Assembly: GCA_022786545.1 (NCBI GenBank) | Contig: JALFXV010000015.1 | Coordinates: forward strand, 1 to 64,000 | DNA length: 64,000 nt | From: Selenomonadaceae bacterium | Lineage (GTDB): Bacteria > Bacillota > Negativicutes > Selenomonadales > Selenomonadaceae | Reading direction: 5' to 3' | Part shown: in pieces, positions 1 through 9,236 of the stretch | Numbering within the stretch: position 1 is the stretch's first letter | How the letters are laid out: every line of letters begins with the position of its first letter | Translations under genes and position numbers: made by a program | Notes under the pieces: model-generated | Database searches by the model: none | What the model saw: the letters and a program-made list of their open reading frames with translations, nothing else | Told to the model about the DNA's origin: nothing

Positions 1-100
1 CGCTCCTAGTTGTGCCTCGCGTTACTAACATTCATCTATCGCCTGCGGCTCTGATGAATGAAGTAACGAGGCACAACAAAGGTTTTCTATGGGTACTGTC
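1..100 (+). repeat. Palindromic dispersed repeat, copy 1
   Basis: cgctcctagttgtgcct...aggcacaacaaaggttttct; ends shared with copies at ~341-454 (reverse) and 25744-25858; nested stem cgttact/agtaacg and cattcatc/gatgaatg. Confidence 0.7.
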
Positions 101-340
101 CTCACTCATCCCTTTCTTTGTCTGAACAGATACAACAGAATACTAAAACGATATTCAGTTACCATGAGGCTGTAGCAAACAATCGGAGTTTACGAAAAGC
201 CTGAAAAAGGAGGGGCGGGGTGGCTGGCGAGGCTTGCTCGTAAAGTTGTATGCAGCACTATGGCAACATATAACAAGTGGCGTTTTATCAATTTGTATAT
301 ATCTGTTCAGACAAGAAAGGGATGGGTTGCGGCATGTGCC

Positions 341-454
341 ATCAGAAACCTTTGTTGTGCCTCGGTGCTTAGCAATTCGCAAGCCGTTAGGCGCAGCGAG
401 AGCTTAGCATCCGCTAGGCACAACTAGGAGCGAGAGCGTGTTTCTGAGGGCACT
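341..454 (-). repeat. Palindromic dispersed repeat, copy 2 (inverted relative to copy 1)
   Basis: agaaacctttgttgtgcctcggtgcttagc...gctaggcacaactaggagcgagagcgtgtttctgagggcac. Confidence 0.7.
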
Positions 455-626
455 GCCGTAGACCATCCCATTTTTAATCTGAACAGAGTGCACGAATCAA
501 TAAAACTCATCTGTCAATGTTCCAAAAGTCTCGAACTTTCACGGCGACAAAACTGAAATTTACAAAAAACCAAACTTATGATATAATAACAGCAGGGATT
601 GATATTATGTATAGGTGGTGAGCATA

Positions 627-1553
627 ATGGGAGAGAAAGATATATCCCAGAAAAATTTTGAGTCCCATAATGATGTAGTGGCAGATATAGTAAATGGCAG
701 CCTATTTGAGGGGGAAGAATTTATCAAGGCGGATAGCCTGGTAGATGCACAGCCCTTCTCGCAATACAAAGCAGATGATGGCGTGCTGCATGAGCAGGAG
801 CGGGATGTTGCCAAGTATTGCGTGGATGCCAATTGCAACGTTCGTCTTGCCCTGGTGGGCTTTGAAAATCAGATGGCAATTGACTCTGATATGCCATTGC
901 GAGTTATGGGCTATGACGGTGATTCCTATCGTGATGAAATGAATCAGGACACTATAGTGGTAGATGAATCTACCGGCAAGAAGCGCAGGGTACGCCACAA
1001 ACGTTATCCTGTGATTACCCTGGTTTTATATTTTGGTGAAAAGCCTTGGAAAAAGCCAAGGTGCCTGTATGATGTGATTGATGTACCTGACAAGCTGAAA
1101 CCATTTGTCAATGATTTTAAGCTGAACATTATTGATGTGCCGCGGCTGACTCCTGAGCAGGTAAAACGTTACAAGGGAGATTTTCAGATAATTGCTGATT
1201 ATTTCGTTCAGCGTACCAGTGGTAAGGAATATGTTCCGCCAAATAAACCTATTCAGCATGTGGACAGCATGTTAAAGCTTATGTCAGTGTTGACACGGGA
1301 TAAGCGTTATTATGACTGCCTGAAGGGCGATTCAGCTGCAAAGGAGGGAATAAATATGTGCGAGGTACTAGATAGAATAGTAGCACAAGGGGAAGCACGT
1401 GGTGAGGCACGTGGTGAGGCACGTGGTGAAATCCTCGGAACTCAAAGAACGTTAGTTAGCTTGGTAAAAAAGAATTTGCTGTCCCTACGCGATGCGGCAG
1501 CAGAAGCAGGTATGAGCGAGGACGCTTTTAAAAAAATGGCCAGCGATATGTAA
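627..1553 (+). CDS. Rpn/YhgA-like family nuclease (PD-(D/E)XK superfamily) with GEAR repeat tail
   Basis: ORF with family-like layout; C-terminal GEARGEARGEARGE repeat and a helical tail ending EAGMSEDAFKKM; ATG at 627 preceded by aggtggt. Confidence 0.7.
   Translation: MGEKDISQKNFESHNDVVADIVNGSLFEGEEFIKADSLVDAQPFSQYKADDGVLHEQERDVAKYCVDANCNVRLALVGFENQMAIDSDMPLRVMGYDGDSYRDEMNQDTIVVDESTGKKRRVRHKRYPVITLVLYFGEKPWKKPRCLYDVIDVPDKLKPFVNDFKLNIIDVPRLTPEQVKRYKGDFQIIADYFVQRTSGKEYVPPNKPIQHVDSMLKLMSVLTRDKRYYDCLKGDSAAKEGINMCEVLDRIVAQGEARGEARGEARGEILGTQRTLVSLVKKNLLSLRDAAAEAGMSEDAFKKMASDM
1356..1553 (+). CDS. Putative intragenic C-terminal product (RpnS-like antitoxin) inside the 627-1553 gene
   Basis: AAGGAGG at 1341-1347, 8-nt spacer, in-frame ATG at 1356 (MCEVLDRIVAQGEAR...). 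Confidence 0.5.
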   Translation: MCEVLDRIVAQGEARGEARGEARGEILGTQRTLVSLVKKNLLSLRDAAAEAGMSEDAFKKMASDM

Positions 1554-1628
1554 ATTTCAGTTTTCCTTCCTGTTCCAATCCTATCACGCCCCATTTCTTT
1601 TGTATTCCCCTATGCCTATATAATAGAA

Positions 1629-1667
1629 AAAATCCTCTATTTTTCCGCAGAAAAACAGAGGATTTTT
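1629..1667. terminator. Hairpin terminator
   Basis: aaaatcctctatttttccgcagaaaaacagaggattttt. Confidence 0.7.
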
Positions 1668-1732
1668 CGATGCAAAACCATTGCCGAAATGACTGCCCAA
1701 CTCCCTGCAGCCACCCTTGCAGACAAATTATC

Positions 1733-2275
1733 TTAACGCTTGTAGGTCTCGTCCAATACTACGAAATGGGCCTGCGGATGAGCGCATACAGGGCACTCCT
1801 CCGGAGCAGCCTCGCCAGTGCATACATAGCCGCAGTTGGAGCACTGCCAGATAACCTTCTCGTTAGCCTTGAATACCTTGTCCTGCTCAACATTGATCAG
1901 CAGCAGCTTGTAACGCTCCTCATGCTCCTTCTCGATGGCGCCAACAGCATCAAACAGCTCAGCAATCTTGTCAAAGCCTTCCTCACGGGCAACCTTGGCA
2001 AACTCAGGATACATGGAGGTCCACTCCTCATTCTCACCGGCAGCGGCAGCCTTCAGGTTGTCAGCAGTCTTGCCTACGCCGTCATTGATGAGCTTGTACC
2101 AGATCTTGGCATGCTCCTTCTCGTTCTTGGAAGTCTCCAGGAAGATGTTCTGAATCTGCACATAGCCGTCCTTCTTTGCCTGGGAAGCGAAATACTGATA
2201 CTTGGTATGAGCCTGGGACTCACCAGCAAAAGCAGCCTTCAAGTTTTCCAAAGTCTTTGAACCCTTTAAATCCAT
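1733..2275 (-). CDS. rbr: Rubrerythrin
   Basis: [31 protein letters not shown]-terminal rubredoxin CxxC motifs ([22 protein letters not shown]). Confidence 0.95.
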   Translation of the reverse strand: MDLKGSKTLENLKAAFAGESQAHTKYQYFASQAKKDGYVQIQNIFLETSKNEKEHAKIWYKLINDGVGKTADNLKAAAAGENEEWTSMYPEFAKVAREEGFDKIAELFDAVGAIEKEHEERYKLLLINVEQDKVFKANEKVIWQCSNCGYVCTGEAAPEECPVCAHPQAHFVVLDETYKR

Positions 2276-2346
2276 AACAGATACCTCCTATTAATAAATA
2301 CACACCTAAAAAATACACATTTTAACACAGATACACTCGCATTAAT

Positions 2347-2361
2347 GGATAATAATTATCC
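2347..2361. promoter_or_regulatory. Fur/PerR-type operator candidate upstream of rubrerythrin
   Basis: perfect palindrome GGATAATAATTATCC, about 70 bp upstream of the rbr start. Confidence 0.55.
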
Positions 2362-2406
2362 GTTACTAACAGTATATCATTTATGGCAAAAATGTCAACC
2401 ACATTC

Positions 2407-2907
2407 TTACATATTTTTCACAGGCACAGGACCACGGGAAAGGGCAATGGCACCGGTTCTGGCAATCTCGATAATCTGAAACTCCGCCAGCATCTCGCAA
2501 ATGGCATCAATCTTGCTGCGGGAGCCGGTCAGCTCAATTACCACGTTCTCAGGGCTCACATCCACAATCTTGCCCCGGAAAATATCCACGATATTGCGGA
2601 TATCCGCCAGAGTGTCCTTCTGGGCCTTGACCTTCAGCAGTACCAGCTCCCGGACGATGGAGTCCACCTGCCCCAGGTTGACAATCTTGATAACATCAAT
2701 CAGCTTGCCCAGCTGGTGCACCACCTGCTCCAGCTCCCGGTCATCCTCCACGGAAACCTCGATGTTGATGCGGGTAACATCCCGTTCCTCCGTATAGCCG
2801 GCAGAAATGCTCTCAATGTTGAAGGCACGGCGGCTGATCAGGCCGGACACATGGGTGAGAACGCCTGGCTTATTGTCTACCAGCACAGCTAAAATATACT
2901 TTTTCAT
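2407..2907 (-). CDS. ilvN: Acetolactate synthase small subunit
   Basis: ACT-domain protein MKKYILAVLVDNKPGVLTHVSGLISRRAFNIESISAG. Confidence 0.95.
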   Translation of the reverse strand: MKKYILAVLVDNKPGVLTHVSGLISRRAFNIESISAGYTEERDVTRINIEVSVEDDRELEQVVHQLGKLIDVIKIVNLGQVDSIVRELVLLKVKAQKDTLADIRNIVDIFRGKIVDVSPENVVIELTGSRSKIDAICEMLAEFQIIEIARTGAIALSRGPVPVKNM

Positions 2908-4595
2908 TCTTTTTCCCCTCCCAAAACCATATCACTGAGGCAGGCACCAGGTGCTACCATTGGCAGCACATCCTCGTTGCCCGGCAGCATCACATCAATC
3001 AGCATCGGCCCCCGGGCAGCCAGTGCTTCCTTCAGCATCGGCTCCAAATCCTCCGGCTTCTCAATCCGGCAGGCAGCCATGCCCATAGCCTCTGCCAGCT
3101 TCACGAAATCAGTCTTGCCCCCCAGCAGGGTCTGGGAATACCGCTTGCCATAGAACATGCGCTGCCACTGGGTTACCATGCCCAGCACCCGGTTGTGCAG
3201 GAGAACCACCTTCACATCGATGTCGTTGTCAGCGGCAGTGGACATCTCCTGGCAATTCATCATGATGCTGCCGTCACCGGTAAAGAGCACCACCTTCTTG
3301 TCAGGCTGCCCCAGCTTTGCCCCCAAAGCGGCAGGCAGGCCGTAGCCCATAGTGCCCAGGCCCCCGGAGGTCAGGAACTGGCGCGGCTTGCGGCTGTTGA
3401 AGAACTGGGCCGCCCACATCTGATGCTGGCCTACATCGGTAACAATCACCGTATCATCATCCACCAGCTCACTGACCTTCTCAATCAGCTCCTGAGGCAT
3501 GATGTAGTTGTCATGGGTCTTGTACGCAAAAGGATACTTGTCATTCATCTCAATGACATGGCTGCGCCATGCCTCATAACTGCCTTTGTAATCCACGGCA
3601 GACTCCTGCAGGAGACGGGCAAAAATCGGCAACGACCAGCGCAAATCCCCCACCACAGGGAAATCAGCCACCACATTCTTGTTGATTTCCGCCTTGTCCA
3701 CCTCAAAGTGCACAATCTTTGCCTCTGGCGCAAAAGCAGCCACCTTGCCGATAACCCGGTCATCAAAGCGCACGCCGATGCCAATCAGCAGGTCGCACTC
3801 CTGCACCGCCATATTGGCAGCATAGGAGCCGTGCATGCCCACCATGCCCAAAAAGCCAGCCTGACTGGACGGGATGCAGCCCAGCCCCATCAGGGAGCTG
3901 ACCACAGGGATATGGGTTTTATCAATAATCTCCCTGAACAATTCCGCCTGATTGGAAATGGTAAGTCCGCCACCGATGAAGAACAGCGGCTTCTTTGCCT
4001 CCCCCAGGACTTCCATCACATCTGCCAGCTGCCCCTCATCCCCGGTGAAATCACCGCTGTAGCCCGGCAGATGCACTTTTTCAGGATATTCATAATCAAT
4101 TTCCGTGGTAAATACATCCTTGGCAATATCAATCACCACAGGGCCCGGACGACCGGTAGAGGCAATGAAAAACGCTTCCCTGATTACCCGTGGCAGCTCC
4201 GCCGCCTTCTTCACCAGGTAGTTGTGCTTGGTGATAGGCGTGGTGATGCCTACAATATCCGCCTCCTGAAAGGAATCCTTGCCAATCAGGGGATTGGTCA
4301 CCTGACCGGTAAAGCAGACCAGCGGAATTGAATCCATGTTGGCGGTGGCGATGCCAGTAATCAGGTTGGTAGCACCCGGCCCTGATGTGGCAAAGCAGAC
4401 ACCTACCTTGCCGGTTGCCCTGGCATAGCCATCAGCTGCATGGACAGCCCCCTGCTCATGGCGGGTAAGGATATGGGGATACTTCGTCTTGTAGAGTGCA
4501 TCATACAAATCCAGCACCGCACCACCCGGATAACCAAATATTACCTCGACATTTTCTCGTTTCAGGCTTTCCAATACAGCCTGCGCTCCATTCAT
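2904..4595 (-). CDS. ilvB: Acetolactate synthase large subunit
   Basis: ThDP enzyme (VIFGYPGGAVLDLYDAL, GDGSIMMNCQEMSTAADNDI); overlaps ilvN; SD GGGGAGG before ATG at 4595. Confidence 0.95.
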   Translation of the reverse strand: MNGAQAVLESLKRENVEVIFGYPGGAVLDLYDALYKTKYPHILTRHEQGAVHAADGYARATGKVGVCFATSGPGATNLITGIATANMDSIPLVCFTGQVTNPLIGKDSFQEADIVGITTPITKHNYLVKKAAELPRVIREAFFIASTGRPGPVVIDIAKDVFTTEIDYEYPEKVHLPGYSGDFTGDEGQLADVMEVLGEAKKPLFFIGGGLTISNQAELFREIIDKTHIPVVSSLMGLGCIPSSQAGFLGMVGMHGSYAANMAVQECDLLIGIGVRFDDRVIGKVAAFAPEAKIVHFEVDKAEINKNVVADFPVVGDLRWSLPIFARLLQESAVDYKGSYEAWRSHVIEMNDKYPFAYKTHDNYIMPQELIEKVSELVDDDTVIVTDVGQHQMWAAQFFNSRKPRQFLTSGGLGTMGYGLPAALGAKLGQPDKKVVLFTGDGSIMMNCQEMSTAADNDIDVKVVLLHNRVLGMVTQWQRMFYGKRYSQTLLGGKTDFVKLAEAMGMAACRIEKPEDLEPMLKEALAARGPMLIDVMLPGNEDVLPMVAPGACLSDMVLGGEKE

Positions 4596-4958
4596 CAGCA
4601 AGGAAATTCCTCCCCCTATAAGAAATTTCAACGTATATTCTACGCCTATTCTTTGTATATTCTATGGAAATCACTAACACATAGTCTCTACATTATACCT
4701 AATTTGGCAGACTATTTCAACAGACAGATGACATATTAACAATTTTCTTGCCTGTTATTAAGCATATATATTATTTTTTCTTTATTTTTATGCGCCATAT
4801 ATGCACACAAATATTATTCGCCAAATATTATCCATTGATAAAAAACAAAAAGTAAATTTTAAAAGACGCTTTATTTTTACCCTCTTATTCCCTTTACACT
4901 TTTTAATAAGTGTGTTATAATCAAAAAACTTTCAGATGAGGAGGGACGTTTTTTCAGT

Positions 4959-5465
4959 ATGTCTTGTAGCCGCGAAGAAATAACAAGCCGTCTTTTAGAT
5001 AGCTACCAAAGGTATTATAACATTACGATTTATGATGATGCGAAGCTGCCTCTGAGGGCTCTTTGCGAATATTATGAGGCTGCCGAAAAATACGTTGTTT
5101 CCCGCAAGGTCAACCTGTGGACTGCCAAGGGCGAGGAATTTATTTTCCTGTATGAGATGCCTGTACTGACCAGGGAGCTTTTTGAAAAACATCTGGCTGA
5201 AGCCCGTGAGGCGGGCATGAAGCTGGCGCATATCGGCTCCGGGCACATGTACACCTACATAACGCCCGTCTTTGTCTGCGACTCCTGCGAGCCTGACGCC
5301 CTCAGGATGCTGCAAAAATGCAGTGTGCACAAGACCTTTCTTTTTTCCTTTCATGGCTGGATGGATGTGCGGCTGGCTGTCTGCCAGGCAGCTGACCAGG
5401 CCGTTGCCACCAACAAGGCCGGCAGATGTATGGAGAAAAATCTGAAAAGAATATTATTTTCTTGA
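4959..5465 (+). CDS. Conserved hypothetical protein upstream of cstA
   Basis: ORF with SD gaggaggg; family not recognised. Confidence 0.6.
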   Translation: MSCSREEITSRLLDSYQRYYNITIYDDAKLPLRALCEYYEAAEKYVVSRKVNLWTAKGEEFIFLYEMPVLTRELFEKHLAEAREAGMKLAHIGSGHMYTYITPVFVCDSCEPDALRMLQKCSVHKTFLFSFHGWMDVRLAVCQAADQAVATNKAGRCMEKNLKRILFS

Positions 5466-5479
5466 AGGGGGTATCCTAC

Positions 5480-7198
5480 ATGAATACGCTGGTACTTTTA
5501 TTGATATGTACAGCAATTCTTGCCTGCGGTTATACCTTTTATGGCCGCTGGCTCTGCAAACAGTGGGGCGTTGACGAAACCAACAGTACGCCAACCCCTG
5601 CACACACCATGACTGACGGCATGGACTACGTTCCTGCCAAGGCGCCTGTGCTGATGGGGCATCATTTTTCCTCCATTGCCGGTGCAGGACCTATTACCGG
5701 CCCTATTGCCGCTTCTATTTTTGGCTGGGTGCCTGTTGCCCTGTGGGTACTGATCGGCGGCATCTTCTTCGGCGGCGTCCATGACTTCGGCGCCCTGGTT
5801 GCTTCCATCCGCCACAAGGGACAGTCCATCGGCGAGATTATTGATGTAAACATGAGCCGCCGTGCCAAGGTATTATTTACAGTATTTACTTACCTGACCA
5901 TTATTCTGGTAGTGGCCGCCTTTGGCGCCATCGTAGCCAGCACCTTCGGCGCCGTTGTCAAGGACGGCGTGGTAGATGTGGCTGCCAGCTCCACCCAGGC
6001 CTCCGTGGCTATGGTGTCCCTGCTGTTTATTGCCGTGGCAGTTGTTTTTGGCTTTTTTGTCTATCAGCGGCACACCTCTATGGCAGTGACCACCGTCTTT
6101 GGCATCGCAGCCATCATCTTCTGCCTGGCTGTAGGCATGAACTGGCATCCGATTTATCTCTCCACCCAGACCTGGATGTATGTGGTGGGCGTATATATCG
6201 CCATCGCTTCTGTAACTCCTGTATGGATTTTGCTGCAGCCCCGTGACTATCTCAGCTCTTTCCTGCTCTACGCCATGCTGTTTATTGCCTTTATCGGCGT
6301 GGTGGGCGCACACCCGGATATCAATCCTGAGCTGTTCCCGGCCTTTACCGGCTTTGCGGTAGAGACCAAGAACGGCATGCAGTACCTGTTCCCTATCCTC
6401 TTTACCACTGTTGCCTGCGGTGCCATCTCCGGCTTCCATTCCCTGGTTTCCTCCGGCACCACCTCCAAGCAGCTGGATAAGGAATCCGATGCCCGTCCTA
6501 TCGCCTACGGCTCCATGCTGCTGGAGTGCGTGCTGGCCATCCTGACCATCTGCGCTATTGCTTATGCCCGTGAGACAGGCCATACCAAGGGCGTGACGGA
6601 TATCTTTGCCGGCGGTATCGCTTCTATGGCTGCTACTATCCCGGGTCTGGGTGGCATTGAGCACATCCTCTACACCCTGCTGGTGCTGACCTATTCCGCT
6701 TTCTGCCTGACCTCCCTGGACACGGCAACCCGCGTGGGCCGCTTCATGTTCCAGGAGCTGTGGCTGGAGCCTGGCCAGACCGTGGATGATATCAAGTCCG
6801 GCTGGAAGAAAATCCTGGTAAATCCTTATGTGGCTACTCTGATCACCGTTGTGCTGGGCATCGCCTTGGGCATGAACGGCTTCCAGAAAATCTGGGGCAT
6901 CTTCGGTGCCGCCAACCAGCTGCTGGCAGGTCTCGGCCTTCTGGCTATCTGCACCTGGCTGGGCAACGCAGGCAAGAACAACAAGATGTTCCTGCTGCCT
7001 ATGGCATTTATGACTGTGGTCACCATCAGCTCCCTGCTGATTATTGTCAAGAACCAGCTGAATGTCATCGCTGCCGGCGGTGCTGACTGGGGTCCTTATG
7101 CACAGGTTGTCATCGGCGGCCTGCTGACCATCCTGGCGGTAATTCTGGTTATCGAGGGTATTTCTACTTTGAGAAAGCCAAAGAAGGTTACGGCGTAA
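5480..7198 (+). CDS. cstA: Carbon starvation protein CstA (peptide/pyruvate transporter family)
   Basis: polytopic membrane protein MNTLVLLLICTAILACGYTFYGRWL...HHFSSIAGAGPITGPIAA; ATG at 5480 after aaggggg. Confidence 0.92.
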   Translation: MNTLVLLLICTAILACGYTFYGRWLCKQWGVDETNSTPTPAHTMTDGMDYVPAKAPVLMGHHFSSIAGAGPITGPIAASIFGWVPVALWVLIGGIFFGGVHDFGALVASIRHKGQSIGEIIDVNMSRRAKVLFTVFTYLTIILVVAAFGAIVASTFGAVVKDGVVDVAASSTQASVAMVSLLFIAVAVVFGFFVYQRHTSMAVTTVFGIAAIIFCLAVGMNWHPIYLSTQTWMYVVGVYIAIASVTPVWILLQPRDYLSSFLLYAMLFIAFIGVVGAHPDINPELFPAFTGFAVETKNGMQYLFPILFTTVACGAISGFHSLVSSGTTSKQLDKESDARPIAYGSMLLECVLAILTICAIAYARETGHTKGVTDIFAGGIASMAATIPGLGGIEHILYTLLVLTYSAFCLTSLDTATRVGRFMFQELWLEPGQTVDDIKSGWKKILVNPYVATLITVVLGIALGMNGFQKIWGIFGAANQLLAGLGLLAICTWLGNAGKNNKMFLLPMAFMTVVTISSLLIIVKNQLNVIAAGGADWGPYAQVVIGGLLTILAVILVIEGISTLRKPKKVTA

Positions 7199-7307
7199 TG
7201 ATGCCGATGTATGGTCATGCTATTGCATAATCAGTTGACTGCATAAGCAGGGGCTGATAAAAAATTGCTTACATAAATGGCACTTGCACAAGAAGTGCTT
7301 ATAAAAA

Positions 7308-7350
7308 AATTGCGGTTTGCACACCTGATGGGCGCAGCCGCAATTTTTTA
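7308..7350 (+). terminator. Hairpin terminator after cstA
   Basis: aattgcggtttgcacacctgatgggcgcagccgcaatttttt. Confidence 0.6.
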
Positions 7351-7501
7351 TTGCCTTGAAATTTTTGTGGCTTCCATTAAGTGATTTCTCTCAGGAAAAG
7401 TTATTTCCATGCTGGAAAATTTTTACCACTGATGAGAAATTTTTCCAGCTTTTGCTTGAAAACTTTCTTTAAATATGCTAGAATATAAATGTTGCTGAAA
7501 T

Positions 7502-7575
7502 GCGGGCGTAGTTCATTGGTAGAATGCAAGCTTCCCAAGCTTTAGAGGGGGGTTCGATTCCCCTCGCCCGCTCCA
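7502..7575 (+). tRNA. tRNA-Gly (anticodon CCC)
   Basis: gcgggcgtagttcattggtagaatgcaagcttcccaagctttagaggggggttcgattcccctcgcccgctcca. Confidence 0.93.
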
Positions 7576-7652
7576 TATTGAAATACTAGCTTCATAGCAT
7601 GCTATATGCTGTGGAGTTTTTTGTTTATTTTATGACAGCGAGGTGCTAATTC

Positions 7653-8546
7653 ATGATAACCATCGTACCTGACTTTTATGACCAATTCTCCTGCAAGGCA
7701 GGCGGCTGCCAGCACACCTGCTGTCAAGGCTGGGAGATAGGCATTGACGAGCCTACGCTCTACCGCTATGAAAAAATAAAAGGCGAAATTGGTGACAAAA
7801 TACGCCAGTCCATCATAATCCGGGACGGCATATTTATCTTCCAGCTCACCGATGATGACCGTTGCCCTTTACTGCAAGACGATGGCCTGTGCCAGATTAT
7901 TCGGACTTTAGGCCCTAAAAAACTTTGCAAGGTCTGCGCCATGCACCCGCGCTTCTTCGTCTATACGGATAAACTGGAACTGGCAGGTCTGGGCCTCTGC
8001 TGCGAAAAAACCTGCGAACTGCTGCTGGAACGCGATACACCTCTGCGTTTTCGCATAGAAGGCACAGATGAAACAATGGACTTTTTTGAACTGCTGAAAA
8101 TGACGGATATCGCAAAATATCTGCCGGGAGATTGTGCCAGCCAAGCCATGAGTATCCTTCACGCCACATCATCCCTGACAGTATCGCAAATTCTCAAAAT
8201 TATGGAACTGACAGAGCCCATCAATGACAGCTGGTGCCAGCTTTTGGCAAAAATCAGGCAGGAGACAACAGCAGGCACACTAACCCTGCCCCCGCTGGAA
8301 ACATGGCCTCATGACCAGCAGCAAGCCTATGACCGCATCTGCCAGTATATCCTCTATCGCAGGCTGCCACGTCTGAGCCAGTGGTATTTTGACCATCTGG
8401 CTGATTATGCAAAAATGAACACAACCTTTATTTATCTGGCAGCAGCTGTAACAGGTGATTTGCCGGAATCCCTGCGCCTCTGGTCGGCGCAAATCGAGTA
8501 CGATACAGACAACGTGGAAATTATTTTGGAAAATATGCTAAAATAA
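7653..8546 (+). CDS. Flagellin lysine-N-methylase (FliB)-like, Cys-rich YkgJ-type protein
   Basis: MITIVPDFYDQFSCKAGGCQHTCCQGWEIGIDEPTLYRYEKIKG with Cys cluster and CAMHPRF. Confidence 0.8.
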   Translation: MITIVPDFYDQFSCKAGGCQHTCCQGWEIGIDEPTLYRYEKIKGEIGDKIRQSIIIRDGIFIFQLTDDDRCPLLQDDGLCQIIRTLGPKKLCKVCAMHPRFFVYTDKLELAGLGLCCEKTCELLLERDTPLRFRIEGTDETMDFFELLKMTDIAKYLPGDCASQAMSILHATSSLTVSQILKIMELTEPINDSWCQLLAKIRQETTAGTLTLPPLETWPHDQQQAYDRICQYILYRRLPRLSQWYFDHLADYAKMNTTFIYLAAAVTGDLPESLRLWSAQIEYDTDNVEIILENMLK

Positions 8547-8599
8547 GCAAAAAAAGCTTGCAATATCTTTTTTCCTAGTGTATAATAAATTATGTTATT

Positions 8600-8674
8600 G
8601 GCGCGTTGGTCAAGTGGTTAAGACTCCGCCCTCTCACGGCGGCTTCAAGGGTTCGAATCCCTTACGCGTCACCA
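8600..8674 (+). tRNA. tRNA-Glu (anticodon CTC)
   Basis: ggcgcgttggtcaagtggttaagactccgccctctcacggcggcttcaagggttcgaatcccttacgcgtcacca. Confidence 0.92.
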
Positions 8675-8682
8675 GCTAATTA

Positions 8683-8715
8683 CAGCCCGAAGCGAAAGCT
8701 TCGGGCTTTTTTGTG
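8683..8715 (+). terminator. Terminator downstream of tRNA-Glu
   Basis: agcccgaagcgaaagcttcgggcttttttg. Confidence 0.85.
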
Positions 8716-8905
8716 TGCGCCCAGGTGAAAGTCCCTAGTCAGCCCTAATAGCGGGAATGACGTAGCTGAACACCAAGGGTGTCTATCGTGAGGTGGAATC
8801 TGAAGGAAGGTGTAGGCAAATCTCCGGTCTGACGAACAGAAATCACATGAGGTTATGCGCTTAGATAAGTCCGCACAACAGGATGAAGTCCAATAGCTAT
8901 TCGGA
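8715..8905 (+). mobile_element. Truncated group II intron 5' RNA domain (no reverse transcriptase)
   Basis: gtgcgcccaggtgaaagtccctagtcagcc...gaaggaaggtgtaggcaaatctccggtctgacgaac; GUGYG-type 5' end immediately after a terminator hairpin; no IEP follows. Confidence 0.6.
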
Positions 8906-8908
8906 ACA

Positions 8909-9181
8909 ATGCATAATATATGGAGCAAATTAAAGAACATCAACCTTCCAGTGAAACCGAGGCGGAATACTAAGCTGCACCGCAACAGGAGCAACAAGAA
9001 AAAACTTGGACGTAGCATTGAAGAACTGCCTGTGGAGATCAACGAGCGGCAAGAATTTGGACATTGGGAAGTCGATCTCGTTCTCGGAGCTAAATCTGGC
9101 AGAGACAAAGCACTCTTAACGATGCTTGAACGAAAAACCAGAGAATATTTGATGTTCCTTATTAATAAAACTTTCACATAG
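8909..9181 (+). pseudogene. IS30-family transposase fragment
   Basis: RQEFGHWEVDLVLGAKSGRDKALLTMLERKTREYLMFLI resembles the IS30 DDE core; ORF ends early. Confidence 0.8.
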
Positions 9182-9236
9182 CATAAAACAGTATTTTTTC
9201 TACCCACAATCTCTGGAAAATTTCAAAAAGGCAATG

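Noticed and set aside
155-382. 75-aa ORF between the first two repeat copies
   Set aside because: No RBS, no recognisable domain, and overlaps repeat sequence; likely non-coding.
615-626. Upstream non-ATG start for the first Rpn-like gene given by the ORF track
   Set aside because: ATG at 627 has the better spacing to aggtggt; the ORF-track start is probably just the first alternative codon.
4632-4958. T-box or leader peptide upstream of ilvB
   Set aside because: AT-rich region, but no T-box consensus, terminator/antiterminator pair or Leu/Ile/Val-rich leader could be identified by eye.
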